From assembly GCA_013216135.1 (NCBI GenBank), contig JABSOS010000008.1:88916-152915 (forward strand): DNA of 64,000 nucleotides, in the 5' to 3' direction. The stretch comes from Candidatus Caenarcanales bacterium. Its GTDB lineage: Bacteria; Cyanobacteriota; Vampirovibrionia; LMEP-6097. The stretch's first letter is position 1. Each line of letters starts with the position of its first letter. The position numbers were made by a program, and so were the translations under genes. This document shows, piece by piece, positions 43,821 through 53,121 of this stretch. The notes under the pieces are model-generated. The model did not search any database. It saw only the letters and a list, made by a program, of their open reading frames with translations, and had not been told where the DNA came from.

Positions 43821-45635
43821 CTAATTTTTAGTTCTAGTAAAGATCTCAGGGTTAATTTCTGAACCTGACTTCCAGTCTTTTATGTCTAATTGAATAAATT
43901 TTTCATCTCTAAAATCATTGATTTTAGGTGTATAAGCTATATATAGATCATTCTCAAGTTTATGAAAGTCAGCAAAAAAGTCCTGGGCACGGTTCCAGAT
44001 TACTGCTTCAACAGTTTTATTTTTTATATTTTTGAGAAAGGCTGGGCTTCGCCCAGCTTCATTATTAGTGTCTTCCAGATAAAGTTTTAAGTGTTTCTTT
44101 TCTTTCCCTAGAATTCTAGTTCCTTTTATTTTCAGTGGTCCTGTGGCGAAAACGGCTTGTGGGTGTCCTAAGCCATATGGTGCAATATTTTCAAGTCTAC
44201 TGATTAGTGCTTCACTATTTTCTTTCAGGAATAAATCACTATCTACTTTAATGACTTTGCTGAGGTCTCTAGCTTTTAATTTTTCTTTGAAATGATCTGA
44301 GCAGATATTTTTAAACTTATTAAAGTTTTCTTTCATGATACTAAAGCCAGCTGCCATCATATGTCCACCGTATTTATGGAAAATATTATGCTCTTCTTGC
44401 ATACTTTGCATTTCTAAGAAGATATCTAAGTCACCTATGTCTATGCCTCTGACTGAGCCTTTACAGACTTCTTTTTCAATAGCCATGATGAAAACAGGCA
44501 AATGGAATTTTTCGACAAGTCTACTAGCAACTATACCGATAACTCCGTGGTGCCATGTCTTTGAACCGATTACGATAACTTTTTCTTCTTTTAAATTTAA
44601 AGTTTCTTCGATTTGCATTAAGGCTTCATCAAAGATTCTTTCACAGAGTCCTTGTCTTTCTTGATTCTCTGAATCTAATAGCTCTGAAAGCTCTTCAGCT
44701 TCGGTATAGTCATCTGTAGTCATTAATTTAACTGCGTTTAAAGCATCACTTAGTCTGCCAGCAGCGTTTATTCTAGGTGCAACCCCGAAGCCGATGTGTT
44801 CAGTATTAGGAGCATCAGCACTACCTGAAATATTTAAAAGCTTCTGAAGTCCCGGTTTGTTAGTTCTGGAAAGCACTCCTAGTCCCTTGATACATAAAAG
44901 CCTATTTTCACTTTTAAGTGGGGCTAAATCTGCAATTATTCCCAATGCAACTAAGTCTAAAAGTGAAGTGATGAATTTATCAGCGCTTACTTTATCTGGG
45001 GCAAATTCATTTAGAATTAACTCTGCTAGCTTAAAAGCTACTCCCACACCTGGAAGATAGTGAAGTGGATGGTCTTCAGGTAGAGTTTTCGGGTTACAGT
45101 TAGCGATGCTAGGTGGTGGGTTCTTAGGAATAGAATGATGGTCAGTAACTATGACATCTAACTGTAATTCATTAGCATAAGCTACTTCATCAAAGTTACT
45201 AATTCCACAGTCACAGGTGATCATTAGATCAATATTCATTTCTTCACGGATTTTCTTTACAGCATTTTTATTAACGCCATAACCTTCATTGTGACGGTTA
45301 GGTACATAGTAAGCTACTTCATAATTAATTAAGCCAAAGGCTCTATAAAGCAAAGCTACAGAGCTAGTACCATCAACGTCATAGTCGCCATAAATTAGGA
45401 TTCTCTCTTTGTTATTAATAGCTTCTTTTACTCTTAGAAAAGCTTTTTCCATTTCTGGAATCTCAAAAGAGTGAGAATACTTAGCATGGTCAATATCTAA
45501 ATAATAATTGATTAAACTCGGATCATTTACGCCACGATTAACCAGTAGCCTAGCTAGTAAAGAATCACCCTTACATAGTTTGATTAACTCAGAACTTACA
45601 TTAGAGTCATTCCTAAGTTCCCATTTGCTAAGCAT
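43821..45635 (-). CDS. recJ: Single-stranded-DNA-specific exonuclease RecJ
   Basis: A 604-residue 5'-3' exonuclease of the DHH superfamily that works in recombination and mismatch repair. Motifs: YGDYDVDGTSSVALL, CDCGISN, VTDHHS (DHH), and the DHHA1 domain with KYGGHMMAAGFS. Length is normal. Upstream of its start lies a palindromic element (45683-45739). With recA, recG and uvrC it makes this region rich in repair genes. Confidence 0.96.
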   Translation of the reverse strand: MLSKWELRNDSNVSSELIKLCKGDSLLARLLVNRGVNDPSLINYYLDIDHAKYSHSFEIPEMEKAFLRVKEAINNKERILIYGDYDVDGTSSVALLYRAFGLINYEVAYYVPNRHNEGYGVNKNAVKKIREEMNIDLMITCDCGISNFDEVAYANELQLDVIVTDHHSIPKNPPPSIANCNPKTLPEDHPLHYLPGVGVAFKLAELILNEFAPDKVSADKFITSLLDLVALGIIADLAPLKSENRLLCIKGLGVLSRTNKPGLQKLLNISGSADAPNTEHIGFGVAPRINAAGRLSDALNAVKLMTTDDYTEAEELSELLDSENQERQGLCERIFDEALMQIEETLNLKEEKVIVIGSKTWHHGVIGIVASRLVEKFHLPVFIMAIEKEVCKGSVRGIDIGDLDIFLEMQSMQEEHNIFHKYGGHMMAAGFSIMKENFNKFKNICSDHFKEKLKARDLSKVIKVDSDLFLKENSEALISRLENIAPYGLGHPQAVFATGPLKIKGTRILGKEKKHLKLYLEDTNNEAGRSPAFLKNIKNKTVEAVIWNRAQDFFADFHKLENDLYIAYTPKINDFRDEKFIQLDIKDWKSGSEINPEIFTRTKN

Positions 45636-45682
45636 TTTGCTAATTTTAGCTTTTCAATTAACAGAAATGCAAGGAGCTGTAC

Positions 45683-45739
45683 TTAGACCTCTTGCTGTGC
45701 CCCAGCGAAGCTGGATCCCTAAGCTCGCAAGAAATCTAA
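45683..45739. repeat. Palindromic element upstream of recJ
   Basis: Outer arms TTAGACCTCTTGC (45683-45695) and GCAAGAAATCTAA (45727-45739) pair at 11 of 13 positions; an inner CCAGC-GAA-GCTGG hairpin sits at 45702-45714. The local G+C is clearly above the surroundings, as for a dispersed palindromic repeat. About 230 bases here (45636-45864) hold no supported gene. Confidence 0.45.
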
Positions 45740-45864
45740 ACACACTACTTGCTTTAGTGTTAGTTGAAAAAAGTAAAATATTTACTTAATTGGTGTTATG
45801 GTGAATTGTTTTAATCTTTAATTAAAAATTTATAAAGAGTACTTTATAATTAATTTGTTTGGTT

Positions 45865-46554
45865 ATGCCTAAAAGACTTTTAATATCTTTGATAATAATT
45901 CTTGGTTTGAGTGGATTTGGTTTTTATTTACTAAAGAATAGAAAAAATATTCATGTTGTAAATGGTTATGAAAATCAGCCTGAGATATATAGATCAGCAC
46001 AGCTTAAAGTAAAAGATTTGGAAAAACTACTTAAGTCTAAAGGTATTGATATGGTTCTTAATCTAAGGGGGGAATCTGCTGAAGAATGGTATCTTCAGGA
46101 AAAAGCTTTGCTTGAAGAATTAGGTGTTGAATATTATTCTTATGGTTTTTCAGTTTATAGAACTCCTGATAAGAAAAGGTTTTTAGATATTTTAGATGTT
46201 TTAGATAAGGTTAAAGCTGAAAATAAAAAACTGCTTATTCATTGTAAGGCTGGTGCTGATAGAACAGGTCTAGTTAGTTCAATTGCACAGATTGTGCTTT
46301 ATGGTTATGAAACTGAAGATGCTTGGGATGAGTCTTTGACTTGGCTTTATGGGCATGTTCCTGTGGAACATGGTCCTCTAGAGCAAATTCTTGATAATTA
46401 TGAAGATTATCAAGATGAAATGTCTTTTAGGGATTGGGTTATAAATGAATATTCTAGAAAAGAAATTTTAATTCACGCAGCTGAGCATAAAGCTATACCT
46501 AAGCATAGATATACTCAGGCTTATTATAAAAAGCATCCTGAAGAAAAAGAGTAA
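45865..46554 (+). CDS. Membrane-anchored dual-specificity/tyrosine phosphatase-like protein
   Basis: A 229-residue protein with an N-terminal membrane helix (LLISLIIILGLSGFGFYLL) and a cysteine-phosphatase domain: the strand-loop HCKAGADRTG near residue 126 is the C-x5-R active site, and YRSAQL plus DMVLNLRGE upstream fit the DSP/PTP-like proteins that act on phosphoproteins or phosphoinositides. The phosphatase domain most likely faces the periplasm by charge (Lys-rich N-terminus in). Single gene, 9 bases before the convergent neighbour. Confidence 0.82.
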   Translation: MPKRLLISLIIILGLSGFGFYLLKNRKNIHVVNGYENQPEIYRSAQLKVKDLEKLLKSKGIDMVLNLRGESAEEWYLQEKALLEELGVEYYSYGFSVYRTPDKKRFLDILDVLDKVKAENKKLLIHCKAGADRTGLVSSIAQIVLYGYETEDAWDESLTWLYGHVPVEHGPLEQILDNYEDYQDEMSFRDWVINEYSRKEILIHAAEHKAIPKHRYTQAYYKKHPEEKE

Positions 46555-46563
46555 GTTTTATCG

Positions 46564-48081
46564 TTAGTATATTACATAAACTTTGTAAAACTGTTTCTCA
46601 GAGTTTATATATTTGGCTTGAAGTGTCGCAAGATTTTCTGGAATTACTTTTGAGTTTTTATTCATTCTCTGAATAAACTTTTCACGCTTTTTCTTGTTAC
46701 TAAAAATGATTATTGAAGAGTCTTCTGAGAATTTTTTAGATTGCGTGTCTTTTATTTTATAAATTGAATAAATCTCTGCTTCTTTACAGGCTAGTTTTAG
46801 ATTCGCTTCTAATACTTCATTATTTTGAGTGATTATTGTTATTGGAGAGCTTCTGAATTGAGCAGATTTTAATTTATAGATTTGTTTACAAAGGTCTTTA
46901 TAAGGATATTGAGTTTGTGAAATTCTCCCGACTAAATCTGGGAAAAAGCCTCCGAGTATATAAACAGAGCTAATTGCAATGACAATAATGCTTATAATAA
47001 ATTCTAGTATTGTGACTTTTAATTTCTGTATAGGTTCTTTGAAATAAATAAAAAATATTATAGGTGTTAAGAAAGCAACAGGAGAAAGCCATTTAGCAAA
47101 GAATTGATTGAAACCTAAGAAAATAACCATCAGAAATGGAATACAAAGTGCAATGAGAGAGAAGTTTATGAAGAATTTTTTGAAATTGTAGTTTGGTAAC
47201 TTAATACTTTCGGTGTTTGTATACTTCTTATTGAAAGCTATGAACAGTAGGCTCAGGAGTGTAACTACTAAGATGATTTCATAATAAGTTAAAGCTAAAG
47301 TCGAAACTTTTTTTATTAACAACTCTAAAAAGCTATAAGATTTTTCCACTATTTTATTTGATCTTTCTAAGGCATACTCAATCCCTGAGTAGTTTTTCTG
47401 ATACAAGTAATACAGATGCGGTGAACCCACTAGTGCACACGTTAAAAAACTAATTAGAGTTTTAAAGTTAAATAAGATTTTGAAAGCGTGTCTATGAGTG
47501 AAGGAAGCTATGACTAAAGCAAGTGCTGTGAATAAAAAATTATATTTAGACATGAACCCTAAGCCGAAAACTAGACCTAGATTTATGTAATTGAGAGTGC
47601 TTTGCTTCGCCCAAAGTTTTAGATAGACAAGTAAACTCAAAACACTAAAAACTGTTACTAGAATAGTGTGACTGAGATCACGAGTGAAGTCATAAGAATA
47701 AGTAACAAAGAGCAATTGGCTTAGTAAGCAGAGATAAGCTATCTGTTGAGATTTGAAAATCTGCTTGGCAAGCTTATATGTGAAAAAGAGAAATGCAAAA
47801 TAGCATAGGTATTTTATAGTGAGAATTAAATAGATATTTAAGTCACCAGAATTAAATATATTTGCAAGGGTATAGCCTATCCAGCTATATAGAGGTGGTT
47901 GTTTAATGTAACCTAACTCAAAGCTTGAAGCTGCTAAAACTTGTTCTGCTTCATCATTTCTAAGAGAGTGAGGGATTAGGAGTCTTAGGGAAAAGAAGAA
48001 TAAGCAGTAAGCGCCTGTTAAAAGTCTGATGGTTTTATCTTTTAGCTCTGATATTGCTTGCACTGTATGGTATTTTAGCAA
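46564..48081 (-). CDS. Glycosyltransferase family 39-like (ArnT/PMT_2) membrane protein
   Basis: A 505-residue polytopic protein with about ten to twelve helices. The first periplasmic loop has SLRNDEAEQVLAASSFELGYIKQPPLYSWIGY, matching the DE/A-x-P-P-L-Y pattern of polyprenol-phosphate-sugar glycosyltransferases such as ArnT. The enzyme would transfer a sugar from a lipid-linked donor to an envelope target. Acceptor unknown. Monocistronic, divergent from the HD-motif orphan. Confidence 0.85.
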   Translation of the reverse strand: MLKYHTVQAISELKDKTIRLLTGAYCLFFFSLRLLIPHSLRNDEAEQVLAASSFELGYIKQPPLYSWIGYTLANIFNSGDLNIYLILTIKYLCYFAFLFFTYKLAKQIFKSQQIAYLCLLSQLLFVTYSYDFTRDLSHTILVTVFSVLSLLVYLKLWAKQSTLNYINLGLVFGLGFMSKYNFLFTALALVIASFTHRHAFKILFNFKTLISFLTCALVGSPHLYYLYQKNYSGIEYALERSNKIVEKSYSFLELLIKKVSTLALTYYEIILVVTLLSLLFIAFNKKYTNTESIKLPNYNFKKFFINFSLIALCIPFLMVIFLGFNQFFAKWLSPVAFLTPIIFFIYFKEPIQKLKVTILEFIISIIVIAISSVYILGGFFPDLVGRISQTQYPYKDLCKQIYKLKSAQFRSSPITIITQNNEVLEANLKLACKEAEIYSIYKIKDTQSKKFSEDSSIIIFSNKKKREKFIQRMNKNSKVIPENLATLQAKYINSEKQFYKVYVIY

Positions 48082-48182
48082 GCCGTCTCAAATCCATAAA
48101 ATTATGGCAATAAACGGTTCATTATTTGGATTAAAATAAATTCACTTTTATTATTAAATTCTTGAGATAGAATTTTTGTTCC

Positions 48183-49289
48183 ATGGCTGTTACTCCAACT
48201 ATTAATAAAAATCTTTTAAATGATGAAATGTATCGAATGTCTAAAAACTCTGCTTATAAAGTTCGATACCGAAGTCCAGAAAAACATTTTAATCAACCTA
48301 TGAGTCTTACTGAGGTAGATCATATTGATAGATCTGGAACTAAGAAAAAACTTAATGCGGCTTCATTTAATTTTTCAGAGAATTCATTTAAAGCATTTGA
48401 TAAGCTATTTCAGCATTTAGATAAAATTTTTAGAGGAAAGGGGAATACTTATATTCCTCAAAAACATAGTTCTACTGCTGATCATAGTATAGGGGTGATG
48501 AATCTTGCTGATGATTTTGTTTTTTCGAAATTACCTGAGGCTTTAAAAGATATAGTGCCTAAAATACGTGCGGGTATTATAATGCATGACTTCGGTGAGC
48601 TCTCTGGGGAAATTTCAACAATGTTCCAAAGATTAACTGGTGCAAAAAATGATTTGTCTGGAAATCCTATATTGGAAGATTCTAGAAGGGGTTTGGAAGC
48701 AAATGTAGTCTCATTATTATTCTATAAAGCTCTGGAGACTGTATACACAGGAGATAATAGTTTCTTTGATTCTGAGTTTAAAAACTTACAGCAGAATATG
48801 AATAATGAACAGGATCAATATGAAAGATTCACTATGGTAGAGAAATTTATCAAGAAACATGAAAATGAAGTGGCTGATTTAAATAAAGATTCTCGATCTT
48901 TTGAAATACCTGAAGCAATAAATTCTGATCAACATGAGCAATTTAAGCAAGATTTAAATTCTTTATTAGATGCTTATAAAATTACGTTAGAACCTAAAGA
49001 TAATCTGAAGTCAGGTAACTTGCTCTGGTCTTTTGTTAAATTCTTTGATAAGGCAGAAGCTGAAGCTTATGTCTCAGATGTTGCGATTATTGATGATAAT
49101 AAAAAGGACTTTACTAAATTTTTAGCAAAACCTATTGTGATATTGGATTCAATTAAAGATATCGTGAATCATGGTGCAAAGCAGTTTGAAAAATTGATAG
49201 CAGCTAATATCGAAGAATTCTTAGAAAATATTAGAAGTGTTTATGTGACTAAGCAGAATAATGTTGAACCTGCTAATTCTCAGCCCTGA
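48183..49289 (+). CDS. Orphan protein with HD-domain-like metal motif
   Basis: A 368-residue soluble protein. H-x...HD-type residues are present in order: STADHSIGVMNLADDF (first His), then GIIMHDFGELSGE (HD pair, about residue 138-139), and a later Asp in KAEAEAYVSDVAI. This is the metal-ligand pattern of HD phosphohydrolases acting on nucleotides, but the rest is diverged. No signal peptide and no ribosome binding site. Overlaps the convergent lptF/G by 17 bases. Confidence 0.65.
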   Translation: MAVTPTINKNLLNDEMYRMSKNSAYKVRYRSPEKHFNQPMSLTEVDHIDRSGTKKKLNAASFNFSENSFKAFDKLFQHLDKIFRGKGNTYIPQKHSSTADHSIGVMNLADDFVFSKLPEALKDIVPKIRAGIIMHDFGELSGEISTMFQRLTGAKNDLSGNPILEDSRRGLEANVVSLLFYKALETVYTGDNSFFDSEFKNLQQNMNNEQDQYERFTMVEKFIKKHENEVADLNKDSRSFEIPEAINSDQHEQFKQDLNSLLDAYKITLEPKDNLKSGNLLWSFVKFFDKAEAEAYVSDVAIIDDNKKDFTKFLAKPIVILDSIKDIVNHGAKQFEKLIAANIEEFLENIRSVYVTKQNNVEPANSQP

Positions 49290-50400
49290 ACATAAACGTC
49301 CAGTAGCTAATGCCAGCAAAAATTAAATTAGGAATCCACATCGCAAGCGCTGGAGCTATAGCTCCACTTTCACCCATTGAATCAAAAATGGTTTGGGATA
49401 TATAGAAAAGAAAAACTACAGCTCCCATACCAATATAACCCCAGTTAATAATACTTCTTCTCTGAGTTATTCCTAAGCATGCTCCAATGATTGCAAGGAA
49501 TATGCAAGAAAGTGGGTAAGCAAACTTATTATGAAAACTAGTAAGTGCTGAATTTAATTCTTTCTTTGATTCAAATTCAGATTTATTCTCATCGATATAT
49601 TTTTTTAGGTCATAGAAGCTTAGCTCTTTGAGTTGGCTTACATTATCTAGGATTTTCTGAGGATCAATACTACTAGGAATAAAAGTTGACTGGAAGTCAG
49701 AAACAAAGTGCTTAGACTTAGCTCCAGGTTTAAGTGCTTTCTTTATTGAACTACTTTTTCCATCGAATAATTGCCAGCCGCCACGCTTTGCATTCCAAGA
49801 AGCTTCTTTTGCGGTGTAAACCTGGAAAAGTTTCTTTTTCCCGAATTCGATGATCAATAAATCATAAAGGACTTTATCCTTTATCTTCGCGACGTGAAAA
49901 ATTCTTTTAATTGCTCCATAGGCATTCTTCTCGATATAGTTATATGATTTCTCGCTATTTTCAGGAACTGGATTCTGATAAATCGCTAAAGAATAAACTA
50001 ATTTTGCAAGTGGGCTTGTCTGTGGAACTACAAACTCATTAATGCTAAAAGCCAGGCTCGCTGTGAGTATTCCTAAATAAACTACGGGTAACATTATCCG
50101 CTTAAAGCTTATACCAGTTGCCCGGAGGGCAATAATTTCACTTTCGGTAGATAGTTTCTGAAAGGCTAAAAAACAAGCAAATAAAACACTAATAGGTAGA
50201 GTTAAAGCTAGCATATGTGGCACCTCCAGTCCTAAAATCACTATACCTTTAGACACTGAAGCACCAGAGATTGCAAGTAATTTGAAAATAACCTTTAGCT
50301 TATCAATCCCAAGCCAGACACCAGTAATAATACTTGCGCCACCGACAAATGGTAACCAAAATTCAGAGAATATATGTTTATCTAGAATTTTTAATGCCAT
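49273..50400 (-). CDS. LptF/LptG (YjgP/YjgQ) family permease
   Basis: A 375-residue inner-membrane protein with the LptFG layout: three N-terminal helices containing the SESEIIALRATGIS-type motif (here STESEIIALRATGIS), a periplasmic beta-jellyroll middle and three C-terminal helices ending in SYWTFMF. It would work with LptB to pull lipopolysaccharide or a related glycolipid from the inner membrane. A single LptF/G copy, as in Cyanobacteria, suggests a homodimer. Its upstream region carries GTGTGGGGGGAA also seen before the gene at 17726. Confidence 0.9.
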   Translation of the reverse strand: MALKILDKHIFSEFWLPFVGGASIITGVWLGIDKLKVIFKLLAISGASVSKGIVILGLEVPHMLALTLPISVLFACFLAFQKLSTESEIIALRATGISFKRIMLPVVYLGILTASLAFSINEFVVPQTSPLAKLVYSLAIYQNPVPENSEKSYNYIEKNAYGAIKRIFHVAKIKDKVLYDLLIIEFGKKKLFQVYTAKEASWNAKRGGWQLFDGKSSSIKKALKPGAKSKHFVSDFQSTFIPSSIDPQKILDNVSQLKELSFYDLKKYIDENKSEFESKKELNSALTSFHNKFAYPLSCIFLAIIGACLGITQRRSIINWGYIGMGAVVFLFYISQTIFDSMGESGAIAPALAMWIPNLIFAGISYWTFMFRAEN

Positions 50401-50492
50401 TTTTAAAATTTTATATCAAAAAATATGTAACACGCACCTTATATATTCAGAATTAATTATTCGTTCCCCCCACACGCACGCACGCAATAGAG

Positions 50493-50526
50493 CCGACTTG
50501 GATACAGACAAGTCGGTTTCTTTTTT
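50493..50526 (+). terminator. Strong intrinsic terminator just before doxX
   Basis: CCGACTTG (50493-50500) pairs perfectly with CAAGTCGG (50509-50516) around 8 bases, followed by TTTCTTTTTT. It lies 15 bases before the DoxX start, on the same strand, with no protein gene before it on that strand for over 1 kb, so it looks like a leader attenuator or the end of a short RNA. Confidence 0.8.
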
Positions 50527-50540
50527 GTTATATTGTTTTT

Positions 50541-50948
50541 GTGCTTAATAATGTCTCAAATTCTCAAATAGCTTTTTTCCTTGGGCGTTTCCTGTATGGC
50601 ATTAATTTTTTTGCTCACGGTTTAGTGCGTTTACCTAAGCTGAATAAATTTATAGACTGGATTCTAACTGAGTTTAAGGATACTATGATCCCAAAAGTAT
50701 TATTAGAGCCTTATGCTTTTGTTTTAGTTTTTTTAGAGCTAGTCGTGGGTATTGCACTTTTTTTTGGATTTAGAACTAGACTATTTTTGATAATTTCTAT
50801 GTTGATTTTAATTTCTCTTATCTTTGGAGCATGTATGCAAGAAGCGTGGCCTAGAGTCGGGGTTCAGATGGTTTACGCTATTTTCAATTACCAACTACTT
50901 AAAGACTATTCTGTAAAAAATGAGATTTTAAGTATTACAAAGTCTTAA
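50541..50948 (+). CDS. DoxX-family membrane protein
   Basis: A 135-residue protein with four membrane helices (LGRFLYGINFFAHGLVRL, then FVLVFLELVVGIALFFGF and a third pair), the usual size and pattern of DoxX. Family members are linked to quinone and thiol redox balance. Starts at a GTG at 50541 without a good ribosome binding site. About 80 bases downstream comes the His-rich metal protein, and a terminator stands in its leader. Confidence 0.8.
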   Translation: MLNNVSNSQIAFFLGRFLYGINFFAHGLVRLPKLNKFIDWILTEFKDTMIPKVLLEPYAFVLVFLELVVGIALFFGFRTRLFLIISMLILISLIFGACMQEAWPRVGVQMVYAIFNYQLLKDYSVKNEILSITKS

Positions 50949-50991
50949 AAAATCTAACCTGAACTCTTAAGTAAAAATAAAAACTTTAAAC

Positions 50992-51010
50992 CCTATAGTT
51001 TAACTATAAG
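50992..51010 (+). promoter_or_regulatory. MerR-type operator upstream of the His-rich protein
   Basis: CCTATAGTT-T-AACTATAAG is a 19-base dyad with one mismatch, whose core ATAGTTTAACTAT is perfect. It closely resembles ACCCTATAGT-type operators of heavy-metal MerR regulators and its right arm overlaps a possible -10 box (TATAAG). It lies 22 bases before the start at 51032; the MerR gene is the next gene but on the other strand. Confidence 0.6.
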
Positions 51011-51031
51011 CTTTGGTGGTACATTGAAAAT

Positions 51032-51649
51032 ATGAAAAATTTTATAACTAAAATCTTTGTGTGTGGTCTAATGATTTGTTGCCCACTATGTACAGGCTTA
51101 ACTAAACCAGTTAAAGCGCATGCTGGGCACGAACATTTACCGAAGTCTAAAACTAATAAATCAGTTAAGAAAGGTTTAAGGTCGACTTTATCTTCATACT
51201 TGGATCTTAAATATGAAATCGTTATCGATGGTGAGCATAAAGGGCACTTTTACCTCAGAAAAATGAAGAAAAATAAAGAAGGGATGCTTTTTAGACTAGA
51301 GCAAACTTTCCATTTGGCTGATGGTGATTTAGTAGATTCTAAAATCAGAGCGCTTTATTTATCTGACGATAAAACTCTTAGATATCACGTCAATGGTGAA
51401 GAAAACGACTATGAGATCTGGGTTGATTTCCAAGACTTAGAAGGTGGCGATAATTCAGGAGTGAGAATCACTTACTCTAATGATACTGAGAATAGAGAAA
51501 TTACAGTTGAAAATATAATTGTTAGACAAGTACTTGAAACTGATGATGGTTCACATGGTGGCGGTCACGGTGGTGACGATAACATGCATGGTGGAGATGA
51601 TTCAATGCATGGCGGTGATGGAAGCCATGATGGCATGGAGATGAGCTAA
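51032..51649 (+). CDS. Secreted His-rich metal-binding protein
   Basis: A 205-residue protein with a signal sequence (FVCGLMICCPLCTGL) and, after it, AHAGHEH. The middle is a beta-rich domain (YEIVIDGEHKGHFYLRKM) and the last 35 residues are a His/Gly/Asp/Met array with three MHGGD-type repeats, a probable periplasmic metal buffer for copper, nickel or zinc. A MerR-type operator lies upstream. The end overlaps the MerR gene by 4 bases. The metal is inferred from context. Confidence 0.75.
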   Translation: MKNFITKIFVCGLMICCPLCTGLTKPVKAHAGHEHLPKSKTNKSVKKGLRSTLSSYLDLKYEIVIDGEHKGHFYLRKMKKNKEGMLFRLEQTFHLADGDLVDSKIRALYLSDDKTLRYHVNGEENDYEIWVDFQDLEGGDNSGVRITYSNDTENREITVENIIVRQVLETDDGSHGGGHGGDDNMHGGDDSMHGGDGSHDGMEMS

Positions 51650-52056
51650 GCATCTTCACTGCATTTCAGCTTGTTAAGGATAGGACATTTGTCAGTAGAC
51701 ATTTTCCCACTGCAAGACTGATTTAAAGATGAGAGATAGTTTTTTGTAGTTTCTAGTGATTTGATTTGTTCATTAATTTCCTGAATTTTAGAATTGACTA
51801 TCTCTTTTACATCTTGACCTAGAGCTTCTTCTGATCTTCTTAAGTTTACTAGAAGTTTTATTTCTTCTAAACTAAAACCCATTTCCCTTGCATTCTTAAT
51901 AAAGTGAATGTGCTCAAAGTAGTCATCATCATAGTTCCTGTAACCTGATTCAGTTCTTTCAGGTTCCGGTAAAATTCCTAACTGTTCATAGTATCTAATA
52001 GTTTGAACACTCAAACCAGTTTCTTTAGATAATTTGCCTATGCTTCTCTTCGTCAT
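51646..52056 (-). CDS. MerR-family metal-responsive regulator
   Basis: A 136-residue regulator with an N-terminal winged helix (SIGKLSKETGLSVQTIRYYE), a dimerisation helix, and a C-terminal loop C-x8-C (SCSGKMSTDKCPIL), the metal-binding place of CueR/ZntR-type proteins. At the start of the long helix a serine stands where divalent-metal sensors have cysteine, which would favour monovalent copper by analogy with CueR. It is divergent from the barrel gene at 52079 (22-base gap) and convergent with the His-rich gene. Confidence 0.9.
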   Translation of the reverse strand: MTKRSIGKLSKETGLSVQTIRYYEQLGILPEPERTESGYRNYDDDYFEHIHFIKNAREMGFSLEEIKLLVNLRRSEEALGQDVKEIVNSKIQEINEQIKSLETTKNYLSSLNQSCSGKMSTDKCPILNKLKCSEDA

Positions 52057-52078
52057 TTAATATTAAGTAGTATACCAA

Positions 52079-53119
52079 TTGTTGAGAATCGTCCTATTAA
52101 TCTTATTACTATTTCCGTTGAAAACCTTAGCTTGTGCCTGTGGTGGACACTCTCTTTTTGGTGGAGTTGGGTTGGCGACCCCGTTAATTACAGTCCCTGC
52201 TCATACTTTAGATAAAGGGCAGTTTGCAATCAGTACTGGTATCAATTACCAAAATTTTCATGAGTTTGGTGCAGCTGATTTTAGAAGTATTAATGCCCGT
52301 AGGCAACACACTCACTCATTAGAATCACAGCTTCAGCTGTTCTTAAGCGCTGCTTATGGTGTTACCGATGATTTGGATATTATAGTCACCTACCCTTTTA
52401 ATTCTACTTATGGCTTAATGACAACCTTTCAGGGAATTACTATTGATGAAGGCAACTCTGTAGGTTTAGGGGATATGAATGTTATTGTTAAATATAGATT
52501 TTTAGATTTGGAGAAATCTCGCTTTTCAGCAGCTTTGCTCGCTGGAGTGAAGTTTCCTACTGGAAGAACTTCTGAAACGAATGAATTTGGTTTGACCTTA
52601 GCTGCTGATGATCAGCCAGGTACAGGATCTTATGATCCTCTTTTCGGACTTGCTGTTAGTAAAATCTTTGATGATTTTAATGTTGATGCTAACGTCCTCT
52701 ATCTCTTATCTACAGAAGGAACGCAGGATACTATCTCTGGAGATGTTTTAAATTTCAACCTAGCACTTAGTTATGCGATTAAAGAAAATGCTTGCAAGAT
52801 AGGTGAATGTCACTCTTGTAAAGAAAAAGTTTTCTCTTATATAAATGCTCTTTTCCCAAGTAGGTTACTTGGGCAGGATTTAGCCTGGAGTCTTTTTACT
52901 GAAATGAACGGTGCCTGGCAGGAAAAAGTAGAATTCCAAGGAATTAAAGATGATGCTCATGGTGGCATGGTAATTAATTGGATGAATGGTTTGAAAGTTG
53001 CTATTAATGAAAGATTTATCTGGGCTGCAGGAATTACTTTTCCTCTGATTCAGGATCTAAATGGTAACCAGCCTGAGGCTGGGGTTGGACTTTCTAGTAA
53101 TTTTTCTGTAGTGTTTTAA
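52079..53119 (+). CDS. Predicted outer-membrane beta-barrel protein
   Basis: A 346-residue exported protein (signal peptide MLRIVLLILLLFPLKTLACA) with alternating amphipathic strands throughout and a C-terminal aromatic residue (SSNFSVVF), the signal for barrel assembly. It resembles transporter-like barrels of the phenol-degradation (MetA) type. Right after the signal comes CACGGHSLFGG and later the pair CKIGECHSCKEK, so it could bind metal or form disulfides. TTG start at 52079. Possibly the export partner of the metal system. Confidence 0.78.
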   Translation: MLRIVLLILLLFPLKTLACACGGHSLFGGVGLATPLITVPAHTLDKGQFAISTGINYQNFHEFGAADFRSINARRQHTHSLESQLQLFLSAAYGVTDDLDIIVTYPFNSTYGLMTTFQGITIDEGNSVGLGDMNVIVKYRFLDLEKSRFSAALLAGVKFPTGRTSETNEFGLTLAADDQPGTGSYDPLFGLAVSKIFDDFNVDANVLYLLSTEGTQDTISGDVLNFNLALSYAIKENACKIGECHSCKEKVFSYINALFPSRLLGQDLAWSLFTEMNGAWQEKVEFQGIKDDAHGGMVINWMNGLKVAINERFIWAAGITFPLIQDLNGNQPEAGVGLSSNFSVVF

Positions 53120-53121
53120 TT

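Noticed and set aside
45508..45789. A 93-residue plus-strand frame over the recJ start and palindromic element.
   Set aside because: It overlaps the recJ N-terminus antisense and its second half only reads through the palindrome.
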